The notes beneath the pieces were generated by a model, which saw only the letters and a program-made list of their open reading frames with translations, was not told the origin of the DNA and searched no databases. A stretch of 64,000 nucleotides of DNA from Rhizobium sp. (GTDB taxonomy: Bacteria > Pseudomonadota > Gammaproteobacteria > Burkholderiales > Thiobacillaceae): positions 39,579 to 103,578 of the forward strand of contig JAIBEL010000013.1 of assembly GCA_019459285.1 (NCBI GenBank), read 5' to 3'. The position numbers were made by a program, and so were the translations under genes. Shown here piece after piece: positions 16,775-27,400 of the stretch (position 1 is its first letter; every line of letters starts with the position of its first letter).

Positions 16775-17972
16775 CTCGGGCCTGCAAAGGCTGCTGGACG
16801 AAGGGTTTGAAGCCGAAGTGCATCAGCAGCACCTGCTGGTGCACTCGGTACCCTACGTCACCGTGCAACAAACGGTCGCGCTGGGCACTCTGGTCTGCAA
16901 GTACGTGGAGAACGCGGGCTCGATTCTCCCGCCCACCCCGCCAGACGACGACCACCAGGTGTGGTGGACAGGCACCTTCCCGTGTAGGGCGAATGGCAAC
17001 TGTCTGACCGAGCTCGTAGCAGACACCCAGCCGCACCCGTTCAACATCTTCGAAGGTTGCGTTGCCCAACATCGGTTCTCGAACAAACCCGAAGTCTGGT
17101 CAAACGGCTTTCCTGACCACTACGAGAAGGTAACGCACTACGTCACTGTTATCGAAAGCCAGGCCCGTGTTATCGAACCAGATGCCGACGCCCGCACGAA
17201 GCGCATCATCGAGCCGCGGGAGCCAGATTCGGTATTCCGCTATGCCGATACCGCCAGCGTACGGGCAGAAATCGTTGCCACGTCGGCGCGGCTAAAGCTG
17301 GCCAAAGTAGCCATCGTAGGCCTTGGTGGCACAGGCGCCTATGTGCTCGACCAGGTGTGCAAGACGCCGGTTTTGGAAATCCACTTGTTCGACGGCGACG
17401 ACTTCAGGCAGCACAACGCGTTCCGCGCCCCGGGCGCAGCCACCAAGCCCGAGTTGCTGCAACGCCTGAAGAAGGTGGATTACTTCCTGCAGCGATACGA
17501 CCCTATGCGACGCGGCATCGTCCCCCATCCTTATTATCTGGACCCAGAAAACGTGGCGGCGTTGGCCGACTTCGACTTCGTCTTCGTATGTGTAGATAAG
17601 GGCAAGGCGCGCAAGACAGTATGCGAGTATCTGGCTTCGCAAGGCGTGCCCTTCGTTGATGTCGGCATGGATGTCGTTATGAACGCTGAGACGCTCGAAC
17701 TCGATGGCACTTGCCGGGTGACAACCGCGACCAGTGAAAAAAATGACCATTTAGCACGATGCGTCCCGATGGATGAAGACGACAGCGATGCCCTGTACCG
17801 GCAGAACATCCAAGTGGCTGACTTGAACGCCCTGAACGCGCAACTCGCGGTCATCAAATGGAAGCAGCTATTCGGATTCTACGAGGACCGCTTCAAGTCT
17901 CAGCATGCCGCATATAGTGTGGCTCCCCAGTCACTCACCCGTGGTGAGCGTTTAGAAGGGCCCGTGGCATGA
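16749..17972 (+). CDS. E1-like ThiF-family adenylyltransferase
   Basis: A protein of about 407 residues. The C-terminal half is a ThiF/E1 fold: nucleotide loop VAIVGLGGTGAYVLD, then EIHLFDGDDFRQHN with the Mg/ATP Asp and Arg, and FVFVCVDKGKARK. The N-terminal 170 residues match the region that usually accompanies this enzyme (DUF6791 type) and may hold the E2-like or ubiquitin-binding part; the start VSEKPIVPDSG is a GTG at 16749. An ATG at 16734 would add five residues. It would adenylate the C-terminus of the preceding ubiquitin-like protein. A candidate acceptor Cys is in LARCVP near residue 332, but I cannot confirm it. Its stop overlaps the next start by 4 bp. Confidence 0.88.
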   Translation: MSEKPIVPDSGLQRLLDEGFEAEVHQQHLLVHSVPYVTVQQTVALGTLVCKYVENAGSILPPTPPDDDHQVWWTGTFPCRANGNCLTELVADTQPHPFNIFEGCVAQHRFSNKPEVWSNGFPDHYEKVTHYVTVIESQARVIEPDADARTKRIIEPREPDSVFRYADTASVRAEIVATSARLKLAKVAIVGLGGTGAYVLDQVCKTPVLEIHLFDGDDFRQHNAFRAPGAATKPELLQRLKKVDYFLQRYDPMRRGIVPHPYYLDPENVAALADFDFVFVCVDKGKARKTVCEYLASQGVPFVDVGMDVVMNAETLELDGTCRVTTATSEKNDHLARCVPMDEDDSDALYRQNIQVADLNALNAQLAVIKWKQLFGFYEDRFKSQHAAYSVAPQSLTRGERLEGPVA

Positions 17973-18475
17973 GGGTGGACCAAGTGCGTCCGAAGTTCGT
18001 TGAGTTCATTCCCGACAACTTAGAGGAAGGCGTGTTGTACATCAGCGAACGGTTCCGCACATGTTCGCACAAGTGCTGCTGCGGCTGCGGAGAAGAAGTG
18101 GTTACGCCACTATCGCCGGCAGAATGGCGCCTGACCAGCGAAGGCGAACTTGTGTCACTTTGGCCATCGGTGGGCAACTGGGATTATGCATGCCGCTCTC
18201 ACTACTTCATCGAGCGCAACAAAGTGAGATGGGCCCGCGCGATGACCACCAAGCAAATTGATAGGGTGCAGAGGCGCGATGCAGCAGACCTCGCCAAGAT
18301 GATGTCGCGGCGCAATGCAGCCAAGGCCGGAGAGAGGGCCCCGAGCGAGGCATTGCCAACGCAGCGGCCCGTGCTAATCCGTCCAGCAGTACCGGCGGGG
18401 GCGAGAAAGCCGGACTCGGCCTGCGAGCGACCGGGCGTGCTGCATTGGCTCAAGCGCCTGCTGTTCGGGGACTGA
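17969..18475 (+). CDS. DUF6527-type zinc-site protein of the ubiquitin-like cluster
   Basis: A 168-residue protein with a dense Cys cluster near residues 31-40 (CSHKCCCGCGEEV) and a CRSH motif near residue 72 that together could bind zinc. It overlaps the E1-like gene by 4 bp and belongs to the same operon. Proteins of this type regularly accompany multiubiquitin and DUF6791-ThiF genes. I infer it acts in the pathway, perhaps as a ligase-like adaptor or as an E2 substitute, but no established activity is known to me. Residues after about 90 are basic and low in complexity, apart from a short Trp/Leu-rich end. Confidence 0.8.
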   Translation: MRVDQVRPKFVEFIPDNLEEGVLYISERFRTCSHKCCCGCGEEVVTPLSPAEWRLTSEGELVSLWPSVGNWDYACRSHYFIERNKVRWARAMTTKQIDRVQRRDAADLAKMMSRRNAAKAGERAPSEALPTQRPVLIRPAVPAGARKPDSACERPGVLHWLKRLLFGD

Positions 18476-18560
18476 GCGGCGGATTGAGCAGTCTAGGTTT
18501 CAGCGGATATTCGCAGGTAAACTGCAAAAGTACTAAGAACAATCAATTAGGGTGAGATTC

Positions 18561-19817
18561 GTGAAGTTTATCCACGCCGCAGATATTCATCTGGACAGCC
18601 CCCTGTCTGGCCTCGCGACTTACAAGGATGCGCCCGCCGAACTGCTCAGAACCGCGACCCGTGACGCATTTACGAATCTAGTTGATGAGGCCATCGACGA
18701 AGCTGTCGATTTCATGGTCATCGCCGGCGACCTGTACGACGGCACCTGGAAGGACTACAACACCGGGCACTTCTTCTGCCGGGAAATGGGGCGCCTAAAC
18801 AAAGCAGGCATCCCAGTTTTTCTGCTATACGGCAACCATGATGCGGAAAGCGAGATGACCAAGAAGCTCGTGTTGCCGCCCAATGTGCATGTGTTCGATG
18901 CGCGCAAGCCTTGTACCTTCCGTATTGAAGAACTTGGTGTGGCACTACACGGCCGCAGCTTCAAAGAGGGGGCAACAACCGAAAACCTTGCTGTTAGCTA
19001 CCCAGCTCCAGTTCCGGGTTGGCTCAACATCGGCGTTTTGCATACTGCCCTCGAAGGCAATGCCTCCCATGCCACCTATGCGCCTTGCTCACTGGCCGAG
19101 CTAACCGCCAAGGGGTATGGTTATTGGGCATTAGGCCATGTTCACGAGCACGCAATCCTACAGGATGCCCCCTGGGTAGTTTTCCCTGGCAACTTGCAGG
19201 GGCGCCACATTCGTGAAACGGGTCCTCGCGGGGCGGTACTGGTATCCGCGGACGAGACAGGTGTGCATACTGTCGAACGTCTGTTCGTCGATGTACTGCG
19301 CTGGCACGTTGTTGATGTGGATGCAGGTGGGGCCTACACACTTGATGAGGTCGTTCGCCTCGTCGGGCAAGCCTTCGAAGCGCTCGTCAGTAACTCATCT
19401 GAAAAGCATTACCTGTCAGTGCGCGTCAACCTCAAGGGCAAAACCGCTGTCCACGGCGAGCTTTTCGGTAGAGAAATGCAGGTACGTGCGGAGGTCATAG
19501 GCCAGGCAGCAGCGGTCGGGTACGACCGTCTATGGGTTGAGAAGGTGCGCATCGAGACCGAGCCATTAGAGAGTGTTGAGGAAATCATCGCCCGCTCTGA
19601 CGCCATCGCGGACCTACAGATACTTCTGGAGTCGGCGCCACAGGATGAGGGGTTGCTTGCCTCGTTAACGCAGGACTTGCGGCAACTAGTGGACAAGGTC
19701 CCTATCGACCTGGTCCAAGCAATCCCGGAGCTACAGGCCATCCGCGATGGCAACGTGGCCAGAATTCTGCAGACAGTATCGCCTGGGCTCCTCGCCCAAC
19801 TGGCAACAGCAAGCTGA
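18561..19817 (+). CDS. SbcD/Mre11-like metallophosphoesterase (YhaO family)
   Basis: A protein of about 418 residues with the nuclease motifs of the Mre11/SbcD family: HAADIHLDSPL at the N-terminus, GDLYDG, GNHD and GHVHEH. It is expected to be a Mn-dependent nuclease that cuts DNA ends or hairpins together with the ATPase encoded next. I prefer the GTG at 18561, which gives the usual VKFIHAADIH start and has GGGTGAG upstream; a GTG at 18552 adds three residues. The gene begins 85 bp after the DUF6527 gene on the same strand without a terminator between them, and it ends 7 bp before the ATPase gene. Confidence 0.88.
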   Translation: MKFIHAADIHLDSPLSGLATYKDAPAELLRTATRDAFTNLVDEAIDEAVDFMVIAGDLYDGTWKDYNTGHFFCREMGRLNKAGIPVFLLYGNHDAESEMTKKLVLPPNVHVFDARKPCTFRIEELGVALHGRSFKEGATTENLAVSYPAPVPGWLNIGVLHTALEGNASHATYAPCSLAELTAKGYGYWALGHVHEHAILQDAPWVVFPGNLQGRHIRETGPRGAVLVSADETGVHTVERLFVDVLRWHVVDVDAGGAYTLDEVVRLVGQAFEALVSNSSEKHYLSVRVNLKGKTAVHGELFGREMQVRAEVIGQAAAVGYDRLWVEKVRIETEPLESVEEIIARSDAIADLQILLESAPQDEGLLASLTQDLRQLVDKVPIDLVQAIPELQAIRDGNVARILQTVSPGLLAQLATAS

Positions 19818-19824
19818 GGTAGCC

Positions 19825-22800
19825 ATGCGTATTGCCCGACTCGACTTATTGCGCTTTGGCAAGTTCACGGACCAATCAGTATCACTGCCGCTGAACACTC
19901 GCGATTTTCATCTAATAGTCGGACCGAATGAGGCAGGCAAATCCACTCTGCGGAGCGCGGTCCTCGACCTGCTTTTCGGTATCGAGACTCGTTCGCCCTA
20001 CAACTTCCAACACCCGCATAACGAGATGCGTTTGGGGGCGTTGGTTGAGCATGACGGTAAGTCTTTGGATTTCGTGCGCATCAAGGCCCGAACCAAGACT
20101 CTCCGAGACCCTTCCGGTGTCCCCCTTCCAGACAACGCCCTGTCTGGCCTCATGGGGACGATGGAACGCGGCTTCTTCGACCAGATGTTCGGCCTTGACC
20201 ATGAGCTACTGGTCAGCGGTGGCCGGGAGATTCTGAATGCGTCCAATGACATTGGCCAGATTCTTTTCCAGTCTGCCGCCGGCATAGGCAGCCTAGGTAC
20301 TGTGCGTGACGCCCTCGAACGCGAGGCCGATTCTCTGTGGGCAAAGAGGCATTCAAGCAGCCGTGAGTACCACGCGGCTAGCGATGAGCTGGAAAAAGCG
20401 GAAGCGGCCCTGAAGCTGGCGACAGTACGTACCAAGGAATGGGTTACGGCGCGCAATCTGGTCGACCAGCACGAGGAGGCGCTCAAGGAGGCACGTGAGC
20501 ATTATCGGTTCTTGGAGCAGAATCGTGCGCGACTCGACCGGATACGACGCGTTGCCCCCTTAATCACCGCCCTACTGGAGCATGAGCAGAAACTGGCACA
20601 GCTCGGTCAAATTGTAGACCTACCTTCAGATGCCGGTGCACAGCTAATACAGGCAGAACAGGCAATAGCCACCGCAAACCAGCAGAAGAAATTTCACAGT
20701 GAGCGGGTTGAGAAGCTGGAGGGTCGAATCGGGGACATCAACGTTGATGAGATGCTAATTCTCAGAAGCGCAGAAATACAGGCTTTATCTGAACAACATC
20801 AACTGCTTCGAAATCACCCCGGAGATATCGTCAAGCGGCAAGAGGAGCTGAATGGGCGCTGGAAGACAGTTCAGGACCTAGCTCATCAACTCGGCTGGGC
20901 AATCGAGAACGAAGAAAGCGTTACACAACGTATCCCTTCCCATTTGGTCCGCTCCGGCATCAATGCCCTCATCCGCAAACATGACGTGGTGACACAGGCG
21001 CTTGAGACTGCCGTAAAGGAACAGACGAGCCGGCAATCAGACTGTGACGTTACGGAGGAGCAGCTCAAGACCTTGCCGACAATAGAAGTTCCAATGACAC
21101 TCCATGCGGCATTGACCACGGCAAGGGCCCTTGGCGACACTATTGCACAGGAGAAACGTCTTGCATCACAGGTTACGCGTGCCCAGCGCGAATTGGATGG
21201 AGCAAAACTAGCTCTTGGTAATTGGGATAAAGACATTGAGGTATTGCGCACGCTCCAGCTGCCATCCCAGGAGGAAGTTGGCTCCCTACAACAACACCAG
21301 ACAAACCTGGAGGCTGAGGCCAAGAAGTTCACCGACCGGATAGCCGAGGTTCAATCAAATCTTAGCGACCTAGCGTTAGAGATAACTCAGTACCAGGACA
21401 AACACCATCCCGTCACCCTCGTCGAACTCCTGCAGGTGAGAGGTCAGCGAGATGAGCTATGGCACCAAATCAAGACGGGGGCGGTTGCTCCTATCGCCGT
21501 GGGCCCCGCCTACGAGGCTCGGGTGGTCGATGCGGACGGGCTTTCCGACAAGCGACATGACAAGGCCCACGAAGTTAGCGAGTTGCAAGCCAAGCTCGAC
21601 CAGAAGGAAAGGATGGAGCAGCAGCTGCGCGACCTTGAAACTCGACAGGACGAAAACTCGAAACTGCAGTCTGAGTTTGATGTAGCGTGGGAGGCTCGCG
21701 TCTCATCTTTGGGATTGTCCGGGATGCCTTTATTGCAGCTCAACGCATGGCGCTCTGCTCGAGAGCGCGTAATTGTTGCTGCTGAAGCGGTGGCGGAGGC
21801 CCACCAAGCCCAGACTGAGCTCCGTGAGGATGTGTCCAGAGCCAGTACTGCTCTTGTGAACGAGCTGCGAGACCTCATTGAGGGCGCTGACTCTTTGCCA
21901 CTGGCCATGCTCATATCCCACGCGACCGAACTGGTTGAGGTTGTTGGTCGGGCAGAGGAACAGCGCAAGGCATTGGTGGCTCAGAGGAGCCGTGCGCAAC
22001 GCGCGCTTGCCGACAGCGAGAAGACAGTCAGCAAGGCCAAGGATGACGTTTCGGCCTGGGAGACCGATTGGCGCACTAAGCTGGGGCAGTCATATCTCCC
22101 AGTAGAGGCCGACCCGGGAACGGTACAAGGTGCGCTCACTCTGTTCGACCAGATAGATGACGGCCTTCGGCAGATACGCGAGTTACGGACAAACCGGATT
22201 GGCTCCATGCAACGCGACCTAGACAGCTTCCACAACAAGGCGCGGAAGCTAGCTGCAGACGTTGCCCCGGAACTGCTCGACCGTCCCACCGAAGATGTGG
22301 CCGGGGTGCTTACCCAGCGACTGTCAGTGGCAACTGAAGCCGCCAAGGAACGTAAACGTCTTCAAGCTGAACTTGATGAAGCCCTTGGACAATTGAGCGC
22401 AGCCGAGTCAGCCATCAACACGGCCAAGGCCGCGTTGGACCCTCTCCTGCATCTTGCTGCTGTCGCAGACAACGATGAGTTACGGCAAGCCATCCAGCGC
22501 TCCGACCAGGCCCGCGCCCTCCTCGCAGACATCCGCGCGGCACAGCAGTCACTGCAGGAGGCTAGCGATGGCCTGTCCAGAGCTGAACTGGAGGCCGAAT
22601 TCATGGCCGCGGACTTGGCTCAAGTACCTGGGGAGCAGGCCGACACGAAATCGAAGCTGGAGCAGGTCATCGAGCAGCAGAACCAAGTGGCGGCCGAACT
22701 AAATTCCGCCAGATTGGCCCTCGACAGAATTGCCGGCCAGGATATAGCTGCTCGAGCGGAATCTCAGCGTCAAGAAGCGCTAGCTCGCATGGCCAATGCT

Positions 22801-23283
22801 GCAGAACGCTATATCAAGGTCTACAGTGCTGCGCGGTTGCTGCGCTGGGCCATAGAGCAATACCGGGAGAGCAAGCAGGGCCCGATGCTGAGCCGGGCGG
22901 GCGAGATTTTTTTCGGCCTTACTCTCGGAGCATTCAGCCGACTCTCTGTGGATTATGACAGCGAACCATTAGCCCTTTATGGACTGCGTTCTAGTGGAGA
23001 ACACGTCCCCATCGAGGGCATGAGCGATGGTACCCGTGACCAGCTCTTCCTGGCCCTCAGGCTTGCCGCGGTTGAGCTTCACCTGGAGCAGGCGCCAGCC
23101 ATGCCATTCATAGCAGATGACCTCGTTATCAATTTCGATGATGCGCGTGCGAAGGCGGGGTTGCAGGCACTGGCCCGGCTGTCAGAGATGACGCAAGTTA
23201 TCTTCCTGAGCCACCATGAGCACTTAGTGCCAGTCGCACAGTCGGTATTTGGTTCGGGGCTGAGTGTTACGCGATTGATGTAG
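19825..23283 (+). CDS. SbcC/Rad50-like coiled-coil ATPase (YhaN family)
   Basis: A protein of about 1152 residues with split ABC ATPase halves: Walker A GPNEAGKST near residue 34, and at the C-terminus the signature DGTRDQLFLALR, Walker B PFIADDLVINFD and the switch LSHHEHL. Between them lie about 900 residues of Glu/Gln/Ala-rich coiled coil. I saw no CxxC zinc hook at its centre, which fits the YhaN rather than the SbcC type. With the upstream Mre11-like protein it should form a DNA-end-processing complex. The ATG at 19825 follows TGAGGT; longer frames run into the nuclease gene. It converges on jetD, with 42 bp between the stops. Confidence 0.88.
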   Translation: MRIARLDLLRFGKFTDQSVSLPLNTRDFHLIVGPNEAGKSTLRSAVLDLLFGIETRSPYNFQHPHNEMRLGALVEHDGKSLDFVRIKARTKTLRDPSGVPLPDNALSGLMGTMERGFFDQMFGLDHELLVSGGREILNASNDIGQILFQSAAGIGSLGTVRDALEREADSLWAKRHSSSREYHAASDELEKAEAALKLATVRTKEWVTARNLVDQHEEALKEAREHYRFLEQNRARLDRIRRVAPLITALLEHEQKLAQLGQIVDLPSDAGAQLIQAEQAIATANQQKKFHSERVEKLEGRIGDINVDEMLILRSAEIQALSEQHQLLRNHPGDIVKRQEELNGRWKTVQDLAHQLGWAIENEESVTQRIPSHLVRSGINALIRKHDVVTQALETAVKEQTSRQSDCDVTEEQLKTLPTIEVPMTLHAALTTARALGDTIAQEKRLASQVTRAQRELDGAKLALGNWDKDIEVLRTLQLPSQEEVGSLQQHQTNLEAEAKKFTDRIAEVQSNLSDLALEITQYQDKHHPVTLVELLQVRGQRDELWHQIKTGAVAPIAVGPAYEARVVDADGLSDKRHDKAHEVSELQAKLDQKERMEQQLRDLETRQDENSKLQSEFDVAWEARVSSLGLSGMPLLQLNAWRSARERVIVAAEAVAEAHQAQTELREDVSRASTALVNELRDLIEGADSLPLAMLISHATELVEVVGRAEEQRKALVAQRSRAQRALADSEKTVSKAKDDVSAWETDWRTKLGQSYLPVEADPGTVQGALTLFDQIDDGLRQIRELRTNRIGSMQRDLDSFHNKARKLAADVAPELLDRPTEDVAGVLTQRLSVATEAAKERKRLQAELDEALGQLSAAESAINTAKAALDPLLHLAAVADNDELRQAIQRSDQARALLADIRAAQQSLQEASDGLSRAELEAEFMAADLAQVPGEQADTKSKLEQVIEQQNQVAAELNSARLALDRIAGQDIAARAESQRQEALARMANAAERYIKVYSAARLLRWAIEQYRESKQGPMLSRAGEIFFGLTLGAFSRLSVDYDSEPLALYGLRSSGEHVPIEGMSDGTRDQLFLALRLAAVELHLEQAPAMPFIADDLVINFDDARAKAGLQALARLSEMTQVIFLSHHEHLVPVAQSVFGSGLSVTRLM

Positions 23284-23325
23284 ACCTAAGCGGCGCAGGA
23301 AAAATACTCTGGACTTCGATTCCCA

Positions 23326-24462
23326 TCAATATCCCTCTTGGTCAACGAATCTTCCAATTTGAGATATTGTCGGCAATAACTCACTATCGGCAAATGCACA
23401 GCCTGTTGTGTTTAACGGCGACTGGTTTTCTTTCCCCGCAGCCTTTGGCTCATGCCCCTCTCCTCCCTTTAGAGCTTCCAGCATGGGCTGATAGCCTGGT
23501 TCCCAGGCCCGCATCCCGTCGAAAGTCTTCCGTAAAGATGCAAGAATCCTCACCCCCGAATAGTCCAAGTCTCCCCAGAACCAACTAGGTAAATAAGCCA
23601 CACCTCTTAACCAAGCTAAAAACCCCTGGGTAACGCCCTCACTCATTGCCCCGGAAGCAGCAAAATAAACGGAGGCTCCCGTCGAGGACCGCAACCGTTT
23701 GGCACTACCCTTGAACCCAGACGCAAAAACCAAAGCGAGACCGGAATACTTTTTCGATTCGTCCCTTACAGCTTGTTCAAACGTGGTTTGGTTTTCGATA
23801 AATAGGATTCCATCAAAACCAGACTTCGGAAGATAAACATGAAGCTGTACCGGCATCTCTGGAAAGGGACATTCCTCCATGCCAAGAATTGCACTTACTA
23901 AGGCTTGTCGCTTATCCAATACTTTGGACTGCCCCCAAAATAACTTGGCTGAAGCCTCCCTTAGCAGCAATGGCTCATCCACTAATGCATGAAGTAGATT
24001 GAGCTGTCCAACAAGCTCGTTGGGAGACCGCCCAGGTATCTCCAATCGGTAGCGGGCCACCTGCTCACGTACAGCATCCGGCGCCTGAAGCTCGGAATAG
24101 ACAGCTTCGCGCCATTCCTCACTGGGGGATTTGATTCTGATGGGACGCCCCAGTACTTCTCGAATGCGACTGTTATCCAACGCGTCAAGACGAGGGTTGC
24201 ACTCATACTTGGCTTGCCCCGGAGTCTGTTTGTTTAGTTTGATTTGGAACCAGCCCCATGAAGCCATTTCTTCCAGATGGCTCCAGTAGCGTTCTTTTTC
24301 AGACTCATACTCGGCCTTGAAAAGAGCTGGATAACTCTTGCTGTCCACCTTAATGGGACGGCTTAGGCAGCGCTCATTGGCCTCTGCTTTATCAAGCCTG
24401 TCGACAACAAAATTGAGCAGATGACGCACTCCGGCATCCGCTAGCCAGAGAGGAGCGTTCAT
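23326..24462 (-). CDS. jetD: JetD, Toprim nuclease of Wadjet
   Basis: A 378-residue protein of the DUF3322/DUF2220 type. The Toprim core is visible in the C-terminal half: the catalytic Glu in GILFIENQTTF and the Asp pair in WGDLDYSGVRIL. JetD is the nuclease that cuts circular DNA after loop extrusion by the JetABC SMC complex. It is the last gene of a tightly packed run; its start overlaps the jetC stop by 4 bp. Length is usual for the family. The motifs are intact, so plasmid-restricting activity is plausible. Confidence 0.92.
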   Translation of the reverse strand: MNAPLWLADAGVRHLLNFVVDRLDKAEANERCLSRPIKVDSKSYPALFKAEYESEKERYWSHLEEMASWGWFQIKLNKQTPGQAKYECNPRLDALDNSRIREVLGRPIRIKSPSEEWREAVYSELQAPDAVREQVARYRLEIPGRSPNELVGQLNLLHALVDEPLLLREASAKLFWGQSKVLDKRQALVSAILGMEECPFPEMPVQLHVYLPKSGFDGILFIENQTTFEQAVRDESKKYSGLALVFASGFKGSAKRLRSSTGASVYFAASGAMSEGVTQGFLAWLRGVAYLPSWFWGDLDYSGVRILASLRKTFDGMRAWEPGYQPMLEALKGGEGHEPKAAGKENQSPLNTTGCAFADSELLPTISQIGRFVDQEGY

Positions 24463-27400
24463 GTTTGTGCTTGTTCCTCGGCTTCAAAAGCCATTTGTAC
24501 CTGTAGCCGCACCTGCTGACGACGCGCATCCCATAAAACCCTAAGTTTGTCTGGATTCAAATCGCGTTCGTCTGCTTCAGAGATGAAATCCACCTCCCCA
24601 TTGCTCTCGGCCTGAGTACGGGTGAAGCTCCATTCCTTGGTGAATTCGGATTTGATAGCACCGGCATGCTTAGTCGGCATGGCACAAATCAGTTGAATGC
24701 CCAAGCTGTCCCTGATGAACCGGATAACGTCATGTGCCCGACGCTCATCCATCTTGGAGAAGGACTCATCATTGACCAGCATTTTTAGGTTAGTGCCCTT
24801 CTCAAAATGCTTAAGACGGTTGGTTACCACCGCAGCCCGCACAATGTAAGCCGGGGTTTCCAGTTGGCCGCCCGAGCCTGTACCCCATTCAGACAAAGCA
24901 ACCTTGGACCCAGTATCGGATTCCTTCCAGATTTCATAGCGTCGGTAGTTGCGATAATCGGCAATACGCTGCAATTCTTTCTGAGCTCGCTCCTGGTCAT
25001 TGGAGAGCAGGAGGTCTGTTAACTTGTCCCGAACCCGGCAGTTTTCTGGGCTCAAATTCGTTTCCCCAAAAAGGTCTCCAGCCTCTTGGGATTCAGACAG
25101 GTCATACGCCGCGCTAAAAAAATCGTAATACTCTTTGTATTCCGTCACCCAGCCTGACCAGTCAATCCTGAACTTGTCGGTTCCGAACTTGAGTTTCTCC
25201 AGTTCGGCATTCAGCGCCCGAAGGGTCTTCACACCACTGTCCACGGCGTTACGGATTTCGTAACAGAATTGTTTGGTGAACACGTCCTTGAAGGAAGACT
25301 CAGCTTGGCGTAATTTGCCCAGGTTCTGACGCAGTCCCACCTCACGCTGGACTTCGAGTTGTCCCTTGACTCTTTTTCGGAGCGCCACCAAAGCGCCGTA
25401 GACCGGGGCAAAGTCGTCACTTCTCTGCCCCTCGCCATGTACGCCATGGAGTTGCTCATCAGCGCGTGCGTCTTGGTTATAGTTTGCAACTTCTTCCCGG
25501 ATATCACCATACGCATCTCGGGCATGGTCTCCGAACGTGCGAATGTGCTCTTGTATCTGGGCGTGAGACAGAGAGTCGCCTTCGAGCAATGACATGACTT
25601 CCTGCTCAATGGCTGTGAAGGACAAGGCCTCATTCAAAATACACAGGTTTTTGAGTCTGGCTTCGTCCGTCTCGACCTGGCGTTGCTTTCCATCAAGTCC
25701 ATGTTGCAAGCGTAGCGACAGGGTTTCATGCCCCTCAATCGCCTCCTTGTGCTTCCCAATCCTTTGGTTCGCCGAATTTATCTTTAAGTCCAGAGCATCC
25801 ATTAGCACTGATATGGCTGCTTTCTCATTCTCCAGTCGAGATACCTCCTTGAGGTCCAGGCGGCCCAGGTCAGCCTCACCAGTTTCAATCTCGCGGGCCG
25901 CCTTTTCCAAATCCAGTGTCGCTTGGAAGGAAGGATGAGATAGTCCCCCAAGCAGGCCCAGCAGGGCTTTGAGATTTTTCTGCTGCTGGCGCAAAGCCCC
26001 CAGGAGTTCCTCGGCTTTGCGGTGGGCATCAATCACCTTTTCCTTCGCAATGCGCTGCGCTTCCTTGCCGAAGACCAAGTCCGTCACATATCCCGTGAAC
26101 ATTGTTCTGGAGCCGGAGGCCTTGCCGTCTTTCATGAGGCCTCGCGAGGTGTGCCGTAGCGCTTCCGTAGTTTCTACTTTGATGACCGGGCCATACTGTT
26201 CAATCAGGTAGGCCTGAGCAATGGGATGCTCCGTGCGTAACTCGTGGATGATGGAGTCCGTCGGCACCAGGTGGGGTTTGGCGTTTCGCAAACACAGGCT
26301 TCCCTGGACCACTTTGGCACGCAGGCCACTTTGGCGAACGAACTCGATAGCCTTAGCCTCCCAGTCTTCATCAACAATCAGGTTGAATCTGGACTTGGCC
26401 ATGTAGCCTTCAATGGCGGGCTGCCAAGCCTCACTGACTGGTTCAATCAAATCGCATAACACCTGAACCCTTGCTCCAGGCAAATCAGATTTAAACATCC
26501 GAAGCGCCTGTCGAATTTCATTGGGGTAGTCGGTGCCACCGTCCGCAAGGTTGGCCTTGCGCTCGGCTAAGTCTTTTTCCTCATTCTCAGCTTTGCCCGT
26601 CTCCAGGCTCAGGGCGGCAATCTGCTGCTGGACCGATGAAAGGAAGCTGTCTTGTGTTCCCGCCAGGGCCTGATGGAGCGCCTCAAAACGGCCTTCCAGC
26701 TTTTCCAGTTCGCGCACTACAGCAAAGGCCGCATTAGGTTTCAAGGTTCCGACATCGAGCGCCTGCACATTATTTTTGTAGGCAGCCAAGGGCCAGTCTC
26801 TGGAGGTCGCTAAGGACTCTGCCACGTTTTGAGCAGCAAGTTCCAACGCGCGGCTAGAGGCGGGAAACTCCATGCCGACGATGTGTCGTCCTTTGCTTAC
26901 AAGGGCTTCGGCAGAATCCAAAGCAGACATCAAACCCAATGTGGCCTTGGTGACGTCACCTCGGGCAGTATTGAGCTTCTCCTCGATACGTCTCTTTTCA
27001 TCGGCAGCGGGGATGCCTCGAAGTTGGGCCTCAATTTGTATCTGGCTATTGATGTGCCCTTTTTTCTCCTGGCTCAGCGCTGAAATGTGACCATTTTCTT
27101 CCTGAACCTTGGTATGCAAAGTTTGGCAGGACTTATTCGCTTCTTCAATTTGGCGCTCGTCTTCCCGCAAAGTTCGGTGTGAGGCGAGGAGTTGAAATTG
27201 CAGCGACTGTTCGTAGTTGCAGGTGGCTTGGTGTATGAATTCCCCAATTCTCTCTAACTTGCCAACACTAGCGTCAAGCCGTTCGCCTTCTACACGTAGG
27301 TTATGCATCTGGCGCATCAAGTCACTGATTTGAGCGATACGCTGACCCAGCTGCTGTGGGTCATGCTCCAGTATTTGAATTTTCACCAAGTCATCTACGC

